In this document: positions 56,477 to 64,000 of the stretch, in pieces
How positions within the stretch are numbered: the stretch's first letter is position 1
How the letters are laid out: each line of letters begins with the position of its first letter
From: Gammaproteobacteria bacterium
GTDB lineage: Bacteria > Pseudomonadota > Gammaproteobacteria > Eutrophobiales > Eutrophobiaceae
Direction of reading: 5' to 3'
DNA: 64,000 nucleotides
Assembly (NCBI GenBank): GCA_022826885.1
Contig: JAJDUB010000035.1
Location: 33,459-97,458 of the forward strand
Position numbers and translations under genes: made by a program
The notes under the pieces: model-generated
Told to the model about the DNA's origin: nothing
The model's input: only the letters and a program-made list of their open reading frames with translations
Databases searched by the model: none

Positions 56477-58060
56477 CTACGCCGCAGTCAGTTCGTCCAG
56501 CAGCGGCCCCGATATGCAGATCACGCCGGGCCTGGGCAGCGAAGCGCCGCCGTCGGGCCAGTGGCTGCTTAGCGCGTCCGTGGAGCCGGAATTCTCACCG
56601 GGATGCTGTACCGACAGGAACAGGGTGCGCCCGTCCGGACTGAAAGTGGGTCCGGTAAACTCCGCGCCCGGCGGGGCCGAAGCCACCTGTACGGGCACAC
56701 CGGCATGTGGGCCCGACATGGGGATATGGAACAGGCCGTTGTTTTTAAACGGAGCATAAAGCAATCCGCTCAGTTCGTGAGATGCGATGTCGGTACACAA
56801 CCAGAGGTTTCCCCGCGGGTCGAAGACCAGGTTGTCCGGGCAGGCAAAGCCGTTTTCCGTGCCGCCCGCCAGGAAGGTGTTTGCAACAAACTCCTCTGCA
56901 GCCGGGTCGTTATCCTTTTCCGCCAGCCTGAGGATGGAGCCGTACGGGCGCAACGGGTGTTTGGTCAGGGCGATAAGCACCGCGCCGGAGTGCGGGTCGA
57001 TCTCTATGTCCTCGGGGCGGTCCTGGGGCGAGGCGCCGGCCAGTTTTGCCGCCTCGCGGGTGCGGATAAGCAGTTCCGTTTGTGTACTGAACGCCTGTGC
57101 CAGGCGTTTGTCCCGGTCCAGTGACAGGGGCAGCCAGCGCCCACGTTCCGTGTCGGCCGCGTACAGGGTACCCTGCGCCAGCAAGCCGGGTTCATCGCCG
57201 ACAAACTTGTAGATGTGCTCATCGGTCTTGTCATCGCCCATGTAGACCACCGGCCTGCCGTCCCGCGCCAGGATCACGGTCGCGCCTTCGTGGGCAAACC
57301 GGCCCAGGGTGGTGAGCTTGTTTGCCGCGCCCGTGAACGGGTCGATTTCCACCACCCAGCCGTAGTGTTCGGGCGGGTAGTCGAGGTAACGGTCCCAGCC
57401 GATGAGGGTGTCTTTTTCGTGGATGCGCCGGCCATTCTCGAACCTGACGTCGCCGTAGAAGAAGTGGAAGTTCTCCTCACAGGTGAGCACGGTGCGCCAC
57501 GGCGTCACGCCGCCGGCGCAGTTGCCCAGGGTGCCGATGGCTTCACGGGCGCCGGCAACAGGCTCCGCGGAACCGATCGGTATGGGCGTTGTGGCGTCGA
57601 TGCGCCGGTTGTAACGATCGTCCGGGACCAGGCGCCAGTGCCCGTCGCTCATGCGGATGCGGACGATGCTGCCGCCCACTTCCGTCATTTCCTGATCAAC
57701 GTCCTGCCTGGATTTGTCCGCAGGGTCGCGGGGTGAGGAAAAATAACCTGACAGCACTTCCTCGTGGTTCACCCATAACAGGCCGTCATGGGGATTGCCG
57801 TCGATGGGGAAGAAGGCGGTGTAATCGTTGTTGAAGCCAAAACGGTCGCCCCTGCCGTTTATCGGGTCCCCCCAGGAAACCAGGAGTTCGTATTCCAGTC
57901 CGCCGGCCAGGACCACCTCGTCTTCCGTACCCGGCGCAATACCCGCAATCCCGGCAGCGCTGCCGCGATCCGAGCAGGATAAAACCGGAAGGGCGACCGC
58001 GGTCGCGCCCGCAGTCCTGCCCATGAACCTGAGAAATTCCCGCCGGGACCAATGTTTCAT
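56477..58060 (-). CDS. PhoX-family alkaline phosphatase (DUF839)
   Basis: This 527-aa protein has a Tat signal SRREFLRFMGRTAGATAVALP with the twin Arg. DGLLWVNHEEVL, GNCAGGVTPWRTVLTCEENF and YGWVVEIDPFTG, then CPDNLVFDPRGNLWLCTD, follow: the calcium/iron-binding beta-propeller blocks of PhoX. PhoX enzymes release phosphate from organic esters outside the cell. The ATG at 58060 shares a base with the stop of the AroG-like gene (TGATG). No Pho box was recognised, and operon placement with DAHP synthase is odd for a phosphate-stress enzyme. Confidence 0.9.
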   Translation of the reverse strand: MKHWSRREFLRFMGRTAGATAVALPVLSCSDRGSAAGIAGIAPGTEDEVVLAGGLEYELLVSWGDPINGRGDRFGFNNDYTAFFPIDGNPHDGLLWVNHEEVLSGYFSSPRDPADKSRQDVDQEMTEVGGSIVRIRMSDGHWRLVPDDRYNRRIDATTPIPIGSAEPVAGAREAIGTLGNCAGGVTPWRTVLTCEENFHFFYGDVRFENGRRIHEKDTLIGWDRYLDYPPEHYGWVVEIDPFTGAANKLTTLGRFAHEGATVILARDGRPVVYMGDDKTDEHIYKFVGDEPGLLAQGTLYAADTERGRWLPLSLDRDKRLAQAFSTQTELLIRTREAAKLAGASPQDRPEDIEIDPHSGAVLIALTKHPLRPYGSILRLAEKDNDPAAEEFVANTFLAGGTENGFACPDNLVFDPRGNLWLCTDIASHELSGLLYAPFKNNGLFHIPMSGPHAGVPVQVASAPPGAEFTGPTFSPDGRTLFLSVQHPGENSGSTDALSSHWPDGGASLPRPGVICISGPLLDELTAA

Positions 58061-59115
58061 CAAGACTGCAGGCGGCGCGCCCTGGCGGCCGCGGCGAGTT
58101 CACCGATCAATTGCTCGGAGTCGTCCCAGCCCAGGCAGGCGTCGGTGATGCTCTGGCCGTAAACCAGTTCCTGTCCCGGTTTCGCGTCCTGGCGGCCTTC
58201 CTTCAGGTGGCTTTCGATCATCACACCGAAGATCCTGTCGTCGCCGTCCCGAAGCTGGCTGCAGATGTCGGCCCCCACCTGCATTTGATTCCTGTGTTGT
58301 TTCTGACTGTTGGCGTGACTGAAATCCACCATGACGCGGGCTGGCAGCCTGGCGGCGGTCAACTCGGCCGCAGCGGAGTCGATACTCCAACGATCAAAGT
58401 TGGGCCGTTTCCCGCCGCGCAGTATGATGTGGCAGGCATTGTTGCCCCTGGTGGTATAAATCGCCGAGTTGCCTTCCTTGCGCAGGGACAGGAAGTGATG
58501 CGGCACGCTTGCCGCGCGAATCGCGTCCACGGCAATCTTCACCGACCCTTCCGTGCCGTTCTTGAACCCGACCGGGCAGGACAGCCCCGAGGCCAGTTCC
58601 CGGTGCACCTGGCTTTCCGTGGTGCGCGCGCCGATGGCGCCCCAGCTTACCAGGTCCGTAACGTACTGGGGGGTGATGATGTCGAGAAACTCGGTGCCGG
58701 CCGGGACTCCCGTTTCGTTCAGGTCCAGCAACAGTGTGCGGGCCAGGCGCACCCCTTTGTTGATGCGGAAACTGTTGTCCAGGTCGGGGTCATTGACCAG
58801 CCCTTTCCAGCCCACGGTGGTCCTGGGTTTCTCGAAATATACCCGCATGACGATCAGTAAATCGTCCGAGTATTTCCCAATCAGCGTCTTCAGGCGGCCG
58901 GCGTATTCCCTGGCCGCATCCACGTCGTGTATGGAGCAGGGGCCGGCCACCACCATCAGGCGCTGGTCGGCGCCGTTCAGCAGGTTGCCGATCGCCTGCC
59001 GGGTCTGCCAGGTGGTCTCGGCCGCGGCCTCGGTAATGGGGATCTCCTCACAGATCTCCGCAGGCGGCGTGACGGCCTTGATGGAGGCGATGCGTAAGTC
59101 GTCGGTTTCGCGCAT
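58060..59115 (-). CDS. DAHP synthase, AroG-like
   Basis: This 351-aa class I enzyme has GPCSIHD, FEKPRTTVGWKGL, LSCPVGFKNGTEG, DFSHANSQKQ and SITDACLGWDD, all matching phenylalanine-sensitive E. coli AroG rather than AroF. It is the second DAHP synthase in a 5.5-kb stretch. It starts six bases after hinT and is coupled to PhoX by a 1-base overlap. Feedback specificity is inferred. Confidence 0.94.
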   Translation of the reverse strand: MRETDDLRIASIKAVTPPAEICEEIPITEAAAETTWQTRQAIGNLLNGADQRLMVVAGPCSIHDVDAAREYAGRLKTLIGKYSDDLLIVMRVYFEKPRTTVGWKGLVNDPDLDNSFRINKGVRLARTLLLDLNETGVPAGTEFLDIITPQYVTDLVSWGAIGARTTESQVHRELASGLSCPVGFKNGTEGSVKIAVDAIRAASVPHHFLSLRKEGNSAIYTTRGNNACHIILRGGKRPNFDRWSIDSAAAELTAARLPARVMVDFSHANSQKQHRNQMQVGADICSQLRDGDDRIFGVMIESHLKEGRQDAKPGQELVYGQSITDACLGWDDSEQLIGELAAAARARRLQS

Positions 59116-59121
59116 GGCGGA

Positions 59122-59469
<348 letters not shown>

Positions 59470-59537
59470 TTATCTACCGGCTTAAAAGCCGGGTATAATA
59501 GCAGGGAGCGTCCCAGGTAGCGAGAAAATTAAACCCC

Positions 59538-59990
59538 ATGGAAAATTGCGAACACCACCAGGTAAAAACGGACACCGCGGCAACGGCTGCGACAGTCACC
59601 CTGCATTGCCTGGCCGGCTGCTCCATCGGTGAGTTTATCGGTCTCGCCATCGGTGTGGAGTTCGGTTTATCGGTGGCCGCCACCATTACCCTGGCGACGG
59701 TTCTGGCGTTCATCACGGGTTTTGCATTGACCCTGTATCCCCTGGTTTACCGCAGGGGCATGACGGTGGCGCTGGCGTTCAAGACCGTATGGATCGGAGA
59801 GGTAATCTCCATCGGCGTGATGGAAATCGCCATGAACGTCACCGATTACCTGGTCGGCGGCATGTCCGCCGCCTCGATGTTCGACGCCATATTCTGGATC
59901 GGTTTCGCGGCCGCCCTGGTGGCCGGGTACATCTTCGCTTACCCCGTGAATTACGTCATGGTGAAGCGCAATATGCCGCGCTGTCATTAA
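59538..59990 (+). CDS. DUF4396 membrane protein
   Basis: This 150-aa protein has about four hydrophobic segments and the DUF4396 pattern: HCLAGCSIGEFIGLAIG near the start (Cys pair and Gly-rich turn), KTVWIGEVISIGVMEIAMN in the middle and YPVNYVMVKRNMPRCH at the end. It has a short His/Cys-rich N-terminus that could bind metal. Function is not established for the family. It is divergent from hinT and lies 41 bases before pdxH. Confidence 0.85.
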   Translation: MENCEHHQVKTDTAATAATVTLHCLAGCSIGEFIGLAIGVEFGLSVAATITLATVLAFITGFALTLYPLVYRRGMTVALAFKTVWIGEVISIGVMEIAMNVTDYLVGGMSAASMFDAIFWIGFAAALVAGYIFAYPVNYVMVKRNMPRCH

Positions 59991-60031
59991 CCTGGTGGAG
60001 CAGGTAAGGCCTATCACCAGGGCAATAAACC

Positions 60032-60673
60032 ATGGCCGATGATTTTTCAGACCTGCGGCAGGAGTATCGCCACGTTCCACTGCTTGAGCAGGATGCAGAC
60101 CCGGACCCGGTAGCACAGTTCAAGGACTGGTTCGGGCAGGCCGTCGATTACGGTGTGCCGCTGCCCAATGCCATGGCGCTGGCAACGGCGACCGGGGACG
60201 GGAAACCCAACGTCCGGTTTGTCCTGTTAAAGGACATAAGCGATAAAGGCTTTTCCTTTTACACCCATTCCGTCAGCGTCAAGGGCCGGGAGATGGCGGA
60301 AAACCCGGACGTTGCCCTGGTGTTTTACTGGACCCAGATGCATCGCCAGGTGCGGGTGGAGGGCAGGGCATACATGCTGCCGGACGAGGAAGCGGACGCG
60401 TATTTCGACACCCGGCCCCACGACAGCCGGCTCGCAGTCTGGGTGGCGGACCAGAGCGTAGAAGTTGAGGGTCGGGAGTTTCTCGAGAGCAGGATGGCCG
60501 AGATAGCGGAACAATATCCGGGCGAGTCCGTGCCCCGACCCGCAACCTGGGTAGGCTACCGGGTCGTTCCCGAGCGCATCGAATTCTGGCAGGGCAGGGA
60601 AAGCCGCCTGCATGACCGGTTGTTGTATACCAGGGAGGGTGAAGGGTGGAAGATTGTCAGGCTGGCGCCCTGA
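60032..60673 (+). CDS. pdxH: Pyridoxine/pyridoxamine 5'-phosphate oxidase
   Basis: This 213-aa protein, normal for PdxH, has NAMALATATGDGKPNVRFVLLKDI (FMN site), RQVRVEGRAYMLPDEEADAYFDTRP, VPRPATWVGYRVVPERIEFWQG and the C-terminal RLHDRLLYTREGEGWKIVRLAP, all diagnostic. It makes pyridoxal phosphate. It is probably monocistronic or read with DUF4396, and converges with the STAS gene. Confidence 0.96.
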   Translation: MADDFSDLRQEYRHVPLLEQDADPDPVAQFKDWFGQAVDYGVPLPNAMALATATGDGKPNVRFVLLKDISDKGFSFYTHSVSVKGREMAENPDVALVFYWTQMHRQVRVEGRAYMLPDEEADAYFDTRPHDSRLAVWVADQSVEVEGREFLESRMAEIAEQYPGESVPRPATWVGYRVVPERIEFWQGRESRLHDRLLYTREGEGWKIVRLAP

Positions 60674-60726
60674 ACGGCGTCCAACTCGCTGAGTAACCGG
60701 TTGACTTTGCCGCCTGCCGGTCCGTG

Positions 60727-61074
60727 TCAGGATTGCGGAACGCGGGCAAGCGCGTCCTGCAGGGTGTCGGCGATGTCAAGAATGCGATCGAACCCCGTGA
60801 TCCGGAACACGTTGCTGATATTATCATTCATGGCGCAGAGCACGAATCGTCCCCCGGATTTCTTCTGGGCCTCGGTCGCAAGCTGCATGACCCGTATGCC
60901 GGCGCTGCTGATGTAATCCAGGTCGGAAAAATCCACGATCACGCTGTTCTCTCCGGCGTCGATATGACCCGTCACAAGCGCCTGAAATTCCGCGATATTA
61001 ACGCTGTCCAACCTGCCTTCCGGCAACAATACCAGCGCCTGTCCGACACGATCCTCTTTTACATTTACAGTCAT
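60727..61074 (-). CDS. STAS-domain anti-sigma-factor antagonist-type protein
   Basis: This 115-aa STAS protein has LPEGRLDSVNIAEFQAL and VIVDFSDLDYISSAGIRVMQLA; the second Ser of YISSAG is the phosphorylation site in RsbV/SpoIIAA relatives. It lies 80 bases after a PP2C-type phosphatase gene, so the phosphatase probably dephosphorylates it. No kinase (RsbW) gene is in the window. The output, sigma factor or cyclase, is unknown. Confidence 0.92.
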   Translation of the reverse strand: MTVNVKEDRVGQALVLLPEGRLDSVNIAEFQALVTGHIDAGENSVIVDFSDLDYISSAGIRVMQLATEAQKKSGGRFVLCAMNDNISNVFRITGFDRILDIADTLQDALARVPQS

Positions 61075-61154
61075 ACGAATGACACATTAACTTATAGTTA
61101 GTATCGCTGCCAGTATAGCATTGATATTGGCGTTTGTTGCTTTGAGTGCCGGCT

Positions 61155-63641
61155 TCACGCATCCCGCCGCAATACCAGGCAAGTCATATCATCCGCTGCC
61201 GACGCGCCCGCGGAAAAATCCTCTATGGTCTGCCAGAGACCATCCACTATCTCCCGCAACGGCAGATCTTTCATGGGAGCAAAGGTATCGAAAAGCTTTT
61301 CGCGACCGAATATTCTGTCGTTTCGGTCCACCGCATCCGTCAGGCCGTCGGTGTACAGAAGTACCGTATCTCCGGGCGCGAGTTTCCGCTGTCCGGCCGC
61401 GTAGTCAAAACTCTCTGCAACGCCCATTGCCAGGCCATCCGTCAGGGGCAGATCGCCCGAGGCGCCTGATGCATCAAAATACCGCGCAGGCTCATGTCCG
61501 GCATGGACATAGTCGATAACCCCGGTACGGCTGTCGACCAACCCCATAGCGCAGGTGACAAACAGTCTCATGGGATTGACCCGAAAAATCTCGCGATTGG
61601 CCTGGCCGGCAATTTCAGCAATGCCGGTACAACTCTCCACCGCATTACCGATCGCCGCCTGGGCGGCTACCATAAAGAGCGAGGCGGAAACTCCCTTGCC
61701 GGAGACATCGCCTACTGCGTAAAACAGCCGCCCCGCATCGAGTTCCTGCAACATGACAAAGTCGCCGCCCACCTGTGTTACGGGGGTCATGCGCGCGTAA
61801 CCCTGTATGCTGCCGGCCGTCACGTACCCTTCCTGCACCAGGGCGGTCTGCACGACCTTCGCCATCTCCAGGTCCCGGTCCATGGCCTCCTTGGCCTGGA
61901 GCAATTGCCGGTTGCTGGCTTGTAATTCCCGGGTCCGTTCCGCAACCAGGGTTTCCAGTTTCTCTTCGCGGCTGAACACCTGCACGGCCATATCGGAAAA
62001 TACCCGGGCCAGCGCCCCGATTTCGTCCCTGCGGCTCATCACGCGCCGCATGGAGTCCGGTCCGGGTTGAGTGCCGGATTCCACCTCCCTGGCCACATCG
62101 GCAATGATCTCGATTGGACCGGTCAACCAGCGGGCGCCGACAAACGCGATGACCGCGGTCAACGCCAACAGCGCCAGGGCAATGAGGAACGTTCTCACAA
62201 ACTCCATTTGCAGCGAGCGGGCAATTTTGTCCAGGCTGATTTCCAGGGCGATGCCGCCGATCAGGATACCGCCGGCATTGACGATTGGGGCCGCCACCCA
62301 CAGGCCGCGCCGTGCCGGGTCCAGCAGGCCCAACCGTGCGACACTGGCAACGGAACCCATGTCCAGGGCCTGCGTGACCAGCTTCTGTGCCTGATCGGCA
62401 AAGGTGGTGAAGGCGCTCACGTCCCCGTTGGCGGTAAGCGTCCCCGCGCGCGGCGCTGCCGCCACCAGTTCGTTTTCCCGGTTCGTCACCCATAACGACA
62501 CCAGGTTGCCTGACTGCGCCAACAGGTCTGCCTGGCTTTGGTAGACCGAGTACAACAGGTTGCCGGAAGCGCCCTCAATGGGAATGTCGACGTGCACCAG
62601 GTAGCCGGAGTCCGGTTGCAGCCGGCTCACCCGTTTTGCCTGGACGCCATCCTGCCACGATACGTTCCCGGCGCGCATCTGCGTTCGTTCGGGACCGCTC
62701 GCCATTTCATCATGTGTGAGGTATTCACCGGAGGCGGCGGCATTGCCGCTGTGGTAGATGCCCCGGCCCTTGTTGCCGGTGATGGCGATCCCGCCGATAA
62801 CGGACGTTGCGGTAATCTGCTCCAGCGCGGCATTGATCGACGCAATTGAATGTCCGCCGTTTTCCATTACGGTAACCAGGCGCCCGAGCATGAACGCCTG
62901 CGTCTCCATCTGCTGTACCAGGATTCCTTCGATAACCGCAGAGACGTCCGTACGCGCCGAGGCGTAGGTTTCGATCAGTATCTCCTGTTCGCCCAGTACG
63001 ATTTCATTGCCTACCTGGACAATCCGGGGCTTGTCGATGCCGGGCACCCCCACGTACTTGTAGACTTTCTTGTCTATTTCCCGCACCTGCGCGGGCTGGG
63101 TAATGTAGTTGTTGCCGCCAATGGTATTCAGCAAGACGTAGAACTTGGATGCCTGTGGCTGCACCACCGGATCCGGGTTAAAGGTAAAGCGGACCCGCTG
63201 CCCCTCCCGGTCGCGCACGCTGGTCAGGTAGGTGAATGCCGTCTCGTCGGTAATCCAGATCTCCTCCAGCACCGTGCCGGCCACGATTTCATCCAGCATG
63301 GCAAGGATTTCCGGCGGCCGGTAGCCTGCCTGCTCGGCGGCCGCAACGATATGCGCAGTAATACGGGCCTGCGCAATCATCTGGTCGTTAAGGGTCGAAT
63401 CGAGCGTTTTCGCCACGTTGGCCAGGGAAATCTCACCGATTTCCGCAAACTCGGCAGAGAGCAGCTCCACCGTCTGGATCGCGGCGATTTGCACTTCCTC
63501 CTGCAGCGCATGTGCGCTTCGGTACAGCATCGTGGCGGAGATGGTGATCACCGTAATACCCAGCAAGGCGGCCATCACCAGGAACACGCGCACAGGCAGT
63601 CTCATGCCGGGCTGTTGCCGGGGATGCTGCGCGGTGGTCAT
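61155..63641 (-). CDS. Membrane sensor with HAMP and SpoIIE/PP2C phosphatase output
   Basis: This protein has about 828 aa from the ATG at 63641; a GTG at 63653 is the alternative. It has an N-terminal membrane helix (VRVFLVMAALLGITVITISATML), a long periplasmic sensor of double-Cache type (about 45-510), a second membrane helix (FLIALALLALTAVIAFVGARWL), a HAMP domain, and a coiled-coil linker (EKLETLVAERTRELQASNRQLL). The C-terminal PP2C-type domain has GGDFVMLQELDAGRLFYAVGDVSGKGVSASLFM and GDTVLLYTDGLTDAVD. It should sense an outside ligand and dephosphorylate the STAS protein encoded next to it. Confidence 0.92.
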   Translation of the reverse strand: MTTAQHPRQQPGMRLPVRVFLVMAALLGITVITISATMLYRSAHALQEEVQIAAIQTVELLSAEFAEIGEISLANVAKTLDSTLNDQMIAQARITAHIVAAAEQAGYRPPEILAMLDEIVAGTVLEEIWITDETAFTYLTSVRDREGQRVRFTFNPDPVVQPQASKFYVLLNTIGGNNYITQPAQVREIDKKVYKYVGVPGIDKPRIVQVGNEIVLGEQEILIETYASARTDVSAVIEGILVQQMETQAFMLGRLVTVMENGGHSIASINAALEQITATSVIGGIAITGNKGRGIYHSGNAAASGEYLTHDEMASGPERTQMRAGNVSWQDGVQAKRVSRLQPDSGYLVHVDIPIEGASGNLLYSVYQSQADLLAQSGNLVSLWVTNRENELVAAAPRAGTLTANGDVSAFTTFADQAQKLVTQALDMGSVASVARLGLLDPARRGLWVAAPIVNAGGILIGGIALEISLDKIARSLQMEFVRTFLIALALLALTAVIAFVGARWLTGPIEIIADVAREVESGTQPGPDSMRRVMSRRDEIGALARVFSDMAVQVFSREEKLETLVAERTRELQASNRQLLQAKEAMDRDLEMAKVVQTALVQEGYVTAGSIQGYARMTPVTQVGGDFVMLQELDAGRLFYAVGDVSGKGVSASLFMVAAQAAIGNAVESCTGIAEIAGQANREIFRVNPMRLFVTCAMGLVDSRTGVIDYVHAGHEPARYFDASGASGDLPLTDGLAMGVAESFDYAAGQRKLAPGDTVLLYTDGLTDAVDRNDRIFGREKLFDTFAPMKDLPLREIVDGLWQTIEDFSAGASAADDMTCLVLRRDA

Positions 63642-63879
63642 GGGTGATTCCACTGGCGCTGGAACTCAGACGCCAGGTGCTCCCGGTTCCGTACTGTCAT
63701 ACTCTTCATCACGTCCAAAATTATAAGGCCAAGCCTGATTCCGGTACAATGCCGAACGGCGCGGCCGCCTGTCAGTAACCCGCGGATACGTTGTCCAAGC
63801 TATCAACATGGGCTGCAAAAGATAACCTGTTGTGTATTATAGCCACCGATACGTCCATTAAATCCAAGCGAGGTACAAC

Positions 63880-64000
63880 ATGGCCAAAGCCATCAAACTG
63901 TCTGATCAGCTGGTCGCCGAGGCCACCCGCTACGCCAGGGTGTTCCACCGGTCCCCCCCGAAACAGATTGAGCACTGGGCAACTATCGGCAGGATTGCCG
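63880..64000 (+). CDS. ParD-like antitoxin family protein (3' end outside window)
   Basis: Forty codons are visible: AKAIKLSDQLVAEATRYARV and FHRSPPKQIEHWATIGRIA, the ParD-like (PF11903-type) start with a ribbon-helix-helix-like motif and PKQIEHWA. AGGT lies upstream of the ATG. The C-terminus and any toxin lie outside the window. Many members of this family are solitary and no toxin can be predicted. The 226 bases before it, downstream of the divergent sensor gene, hold no gene. Confidence 0.78.
   Translation, partial: MAKAIKLSDQLVAEATRYARVFHRSPPKQIEHWATIGRIA

Overview
The window looks like chromosomal DNA of a gammaproteobacterium, probably an uncultured or environmental one. The housekeeping blocks point there: a miaB-ybeZ-ybeY-ybeX/corC-lnt operon in the enterobacterial order, gltB-gltD, hemE, AroF-like and AroG-like DAHP synthases, pdxH and hinT. 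G+C is high in these blocks and visibly lower in two accessory islands. Genus cannot be read from the sequence alone.

Layout: 1-4.1 kb holds the end of a PLP aminotransferase, a UbiD-type decarboxylase and a zinc-free MDR oxidoreductase. These are separated by two families of REP-like palindromes. 4.1-18 kb is one continuous minus-strand defence operon: hsdM (with its own N-terminal HTH), hsdS, a HEPN-like protein, a trypsin-like protease, an orphan hsdS tail, a 482-aa protein with two HEPN-type motifs, an AlbA_2/GHKL regulator, an ApeA-like HEPN protein, an internally deleted second AlbA_2 gene, a DUF3800 protein, hsdR and a YgjP/DUF45 metallopeptidase. Most junctions overlap by 1-4 bases. 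This is the most novel region. It looks like a type I restriction operon that carries several probable abortive-infection cassettes, at least two of them built as 'AlbA_2 regulator + effector'.

18-27 kb is a catabolic and uptake cluster: VOC protein, TonB receptor, MFS transporter, two Rieske oxygenases, an amidohydrolase and an AraC regulator. 27-34.5 kb is glutamate synthase (gltBD) followed by an HtrA-like protein without its catalytic triad and a small acidic lipoprotein. 34.6-39.2 kb holds redox genes (PPOX-fold, CmcJ/NvfI, ABM, flavin monooxygenase, SDR) and an ankyrin protein. 39.2-44.3 kb is hemE, a DUF368 undecaprenyl-phosphate translocase and a large TonB receptor. 44.4-49.6 kb is the RNA-modification, ribosome and lipoprotein operon.

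49.7-52.8 kb holds tRNA-Met(CAT) followed by an A+T-rich island: a PD-(D/E)xK protein with an unknown partner, and a VapBC pair whose antitoxin is an unusual tandem duplication. 53-59.5 kb combines OsmC, TusA, two DAHP synthases, a flavocytochrome c sulfide dehydrogenase-like pair, PhoX and HinT. 59.5-64 kb holds DUF4396, pdxH, a STAS/SpoIIE partner-switch pair and the start of a ParD-like gene. No CRISPR array, rRNA or intact transposase gene was seen. No stretch over 300 bases lacks a gene; the longer gaps (about 150-275 bases) hold palindromic repeats or promoters where noted.
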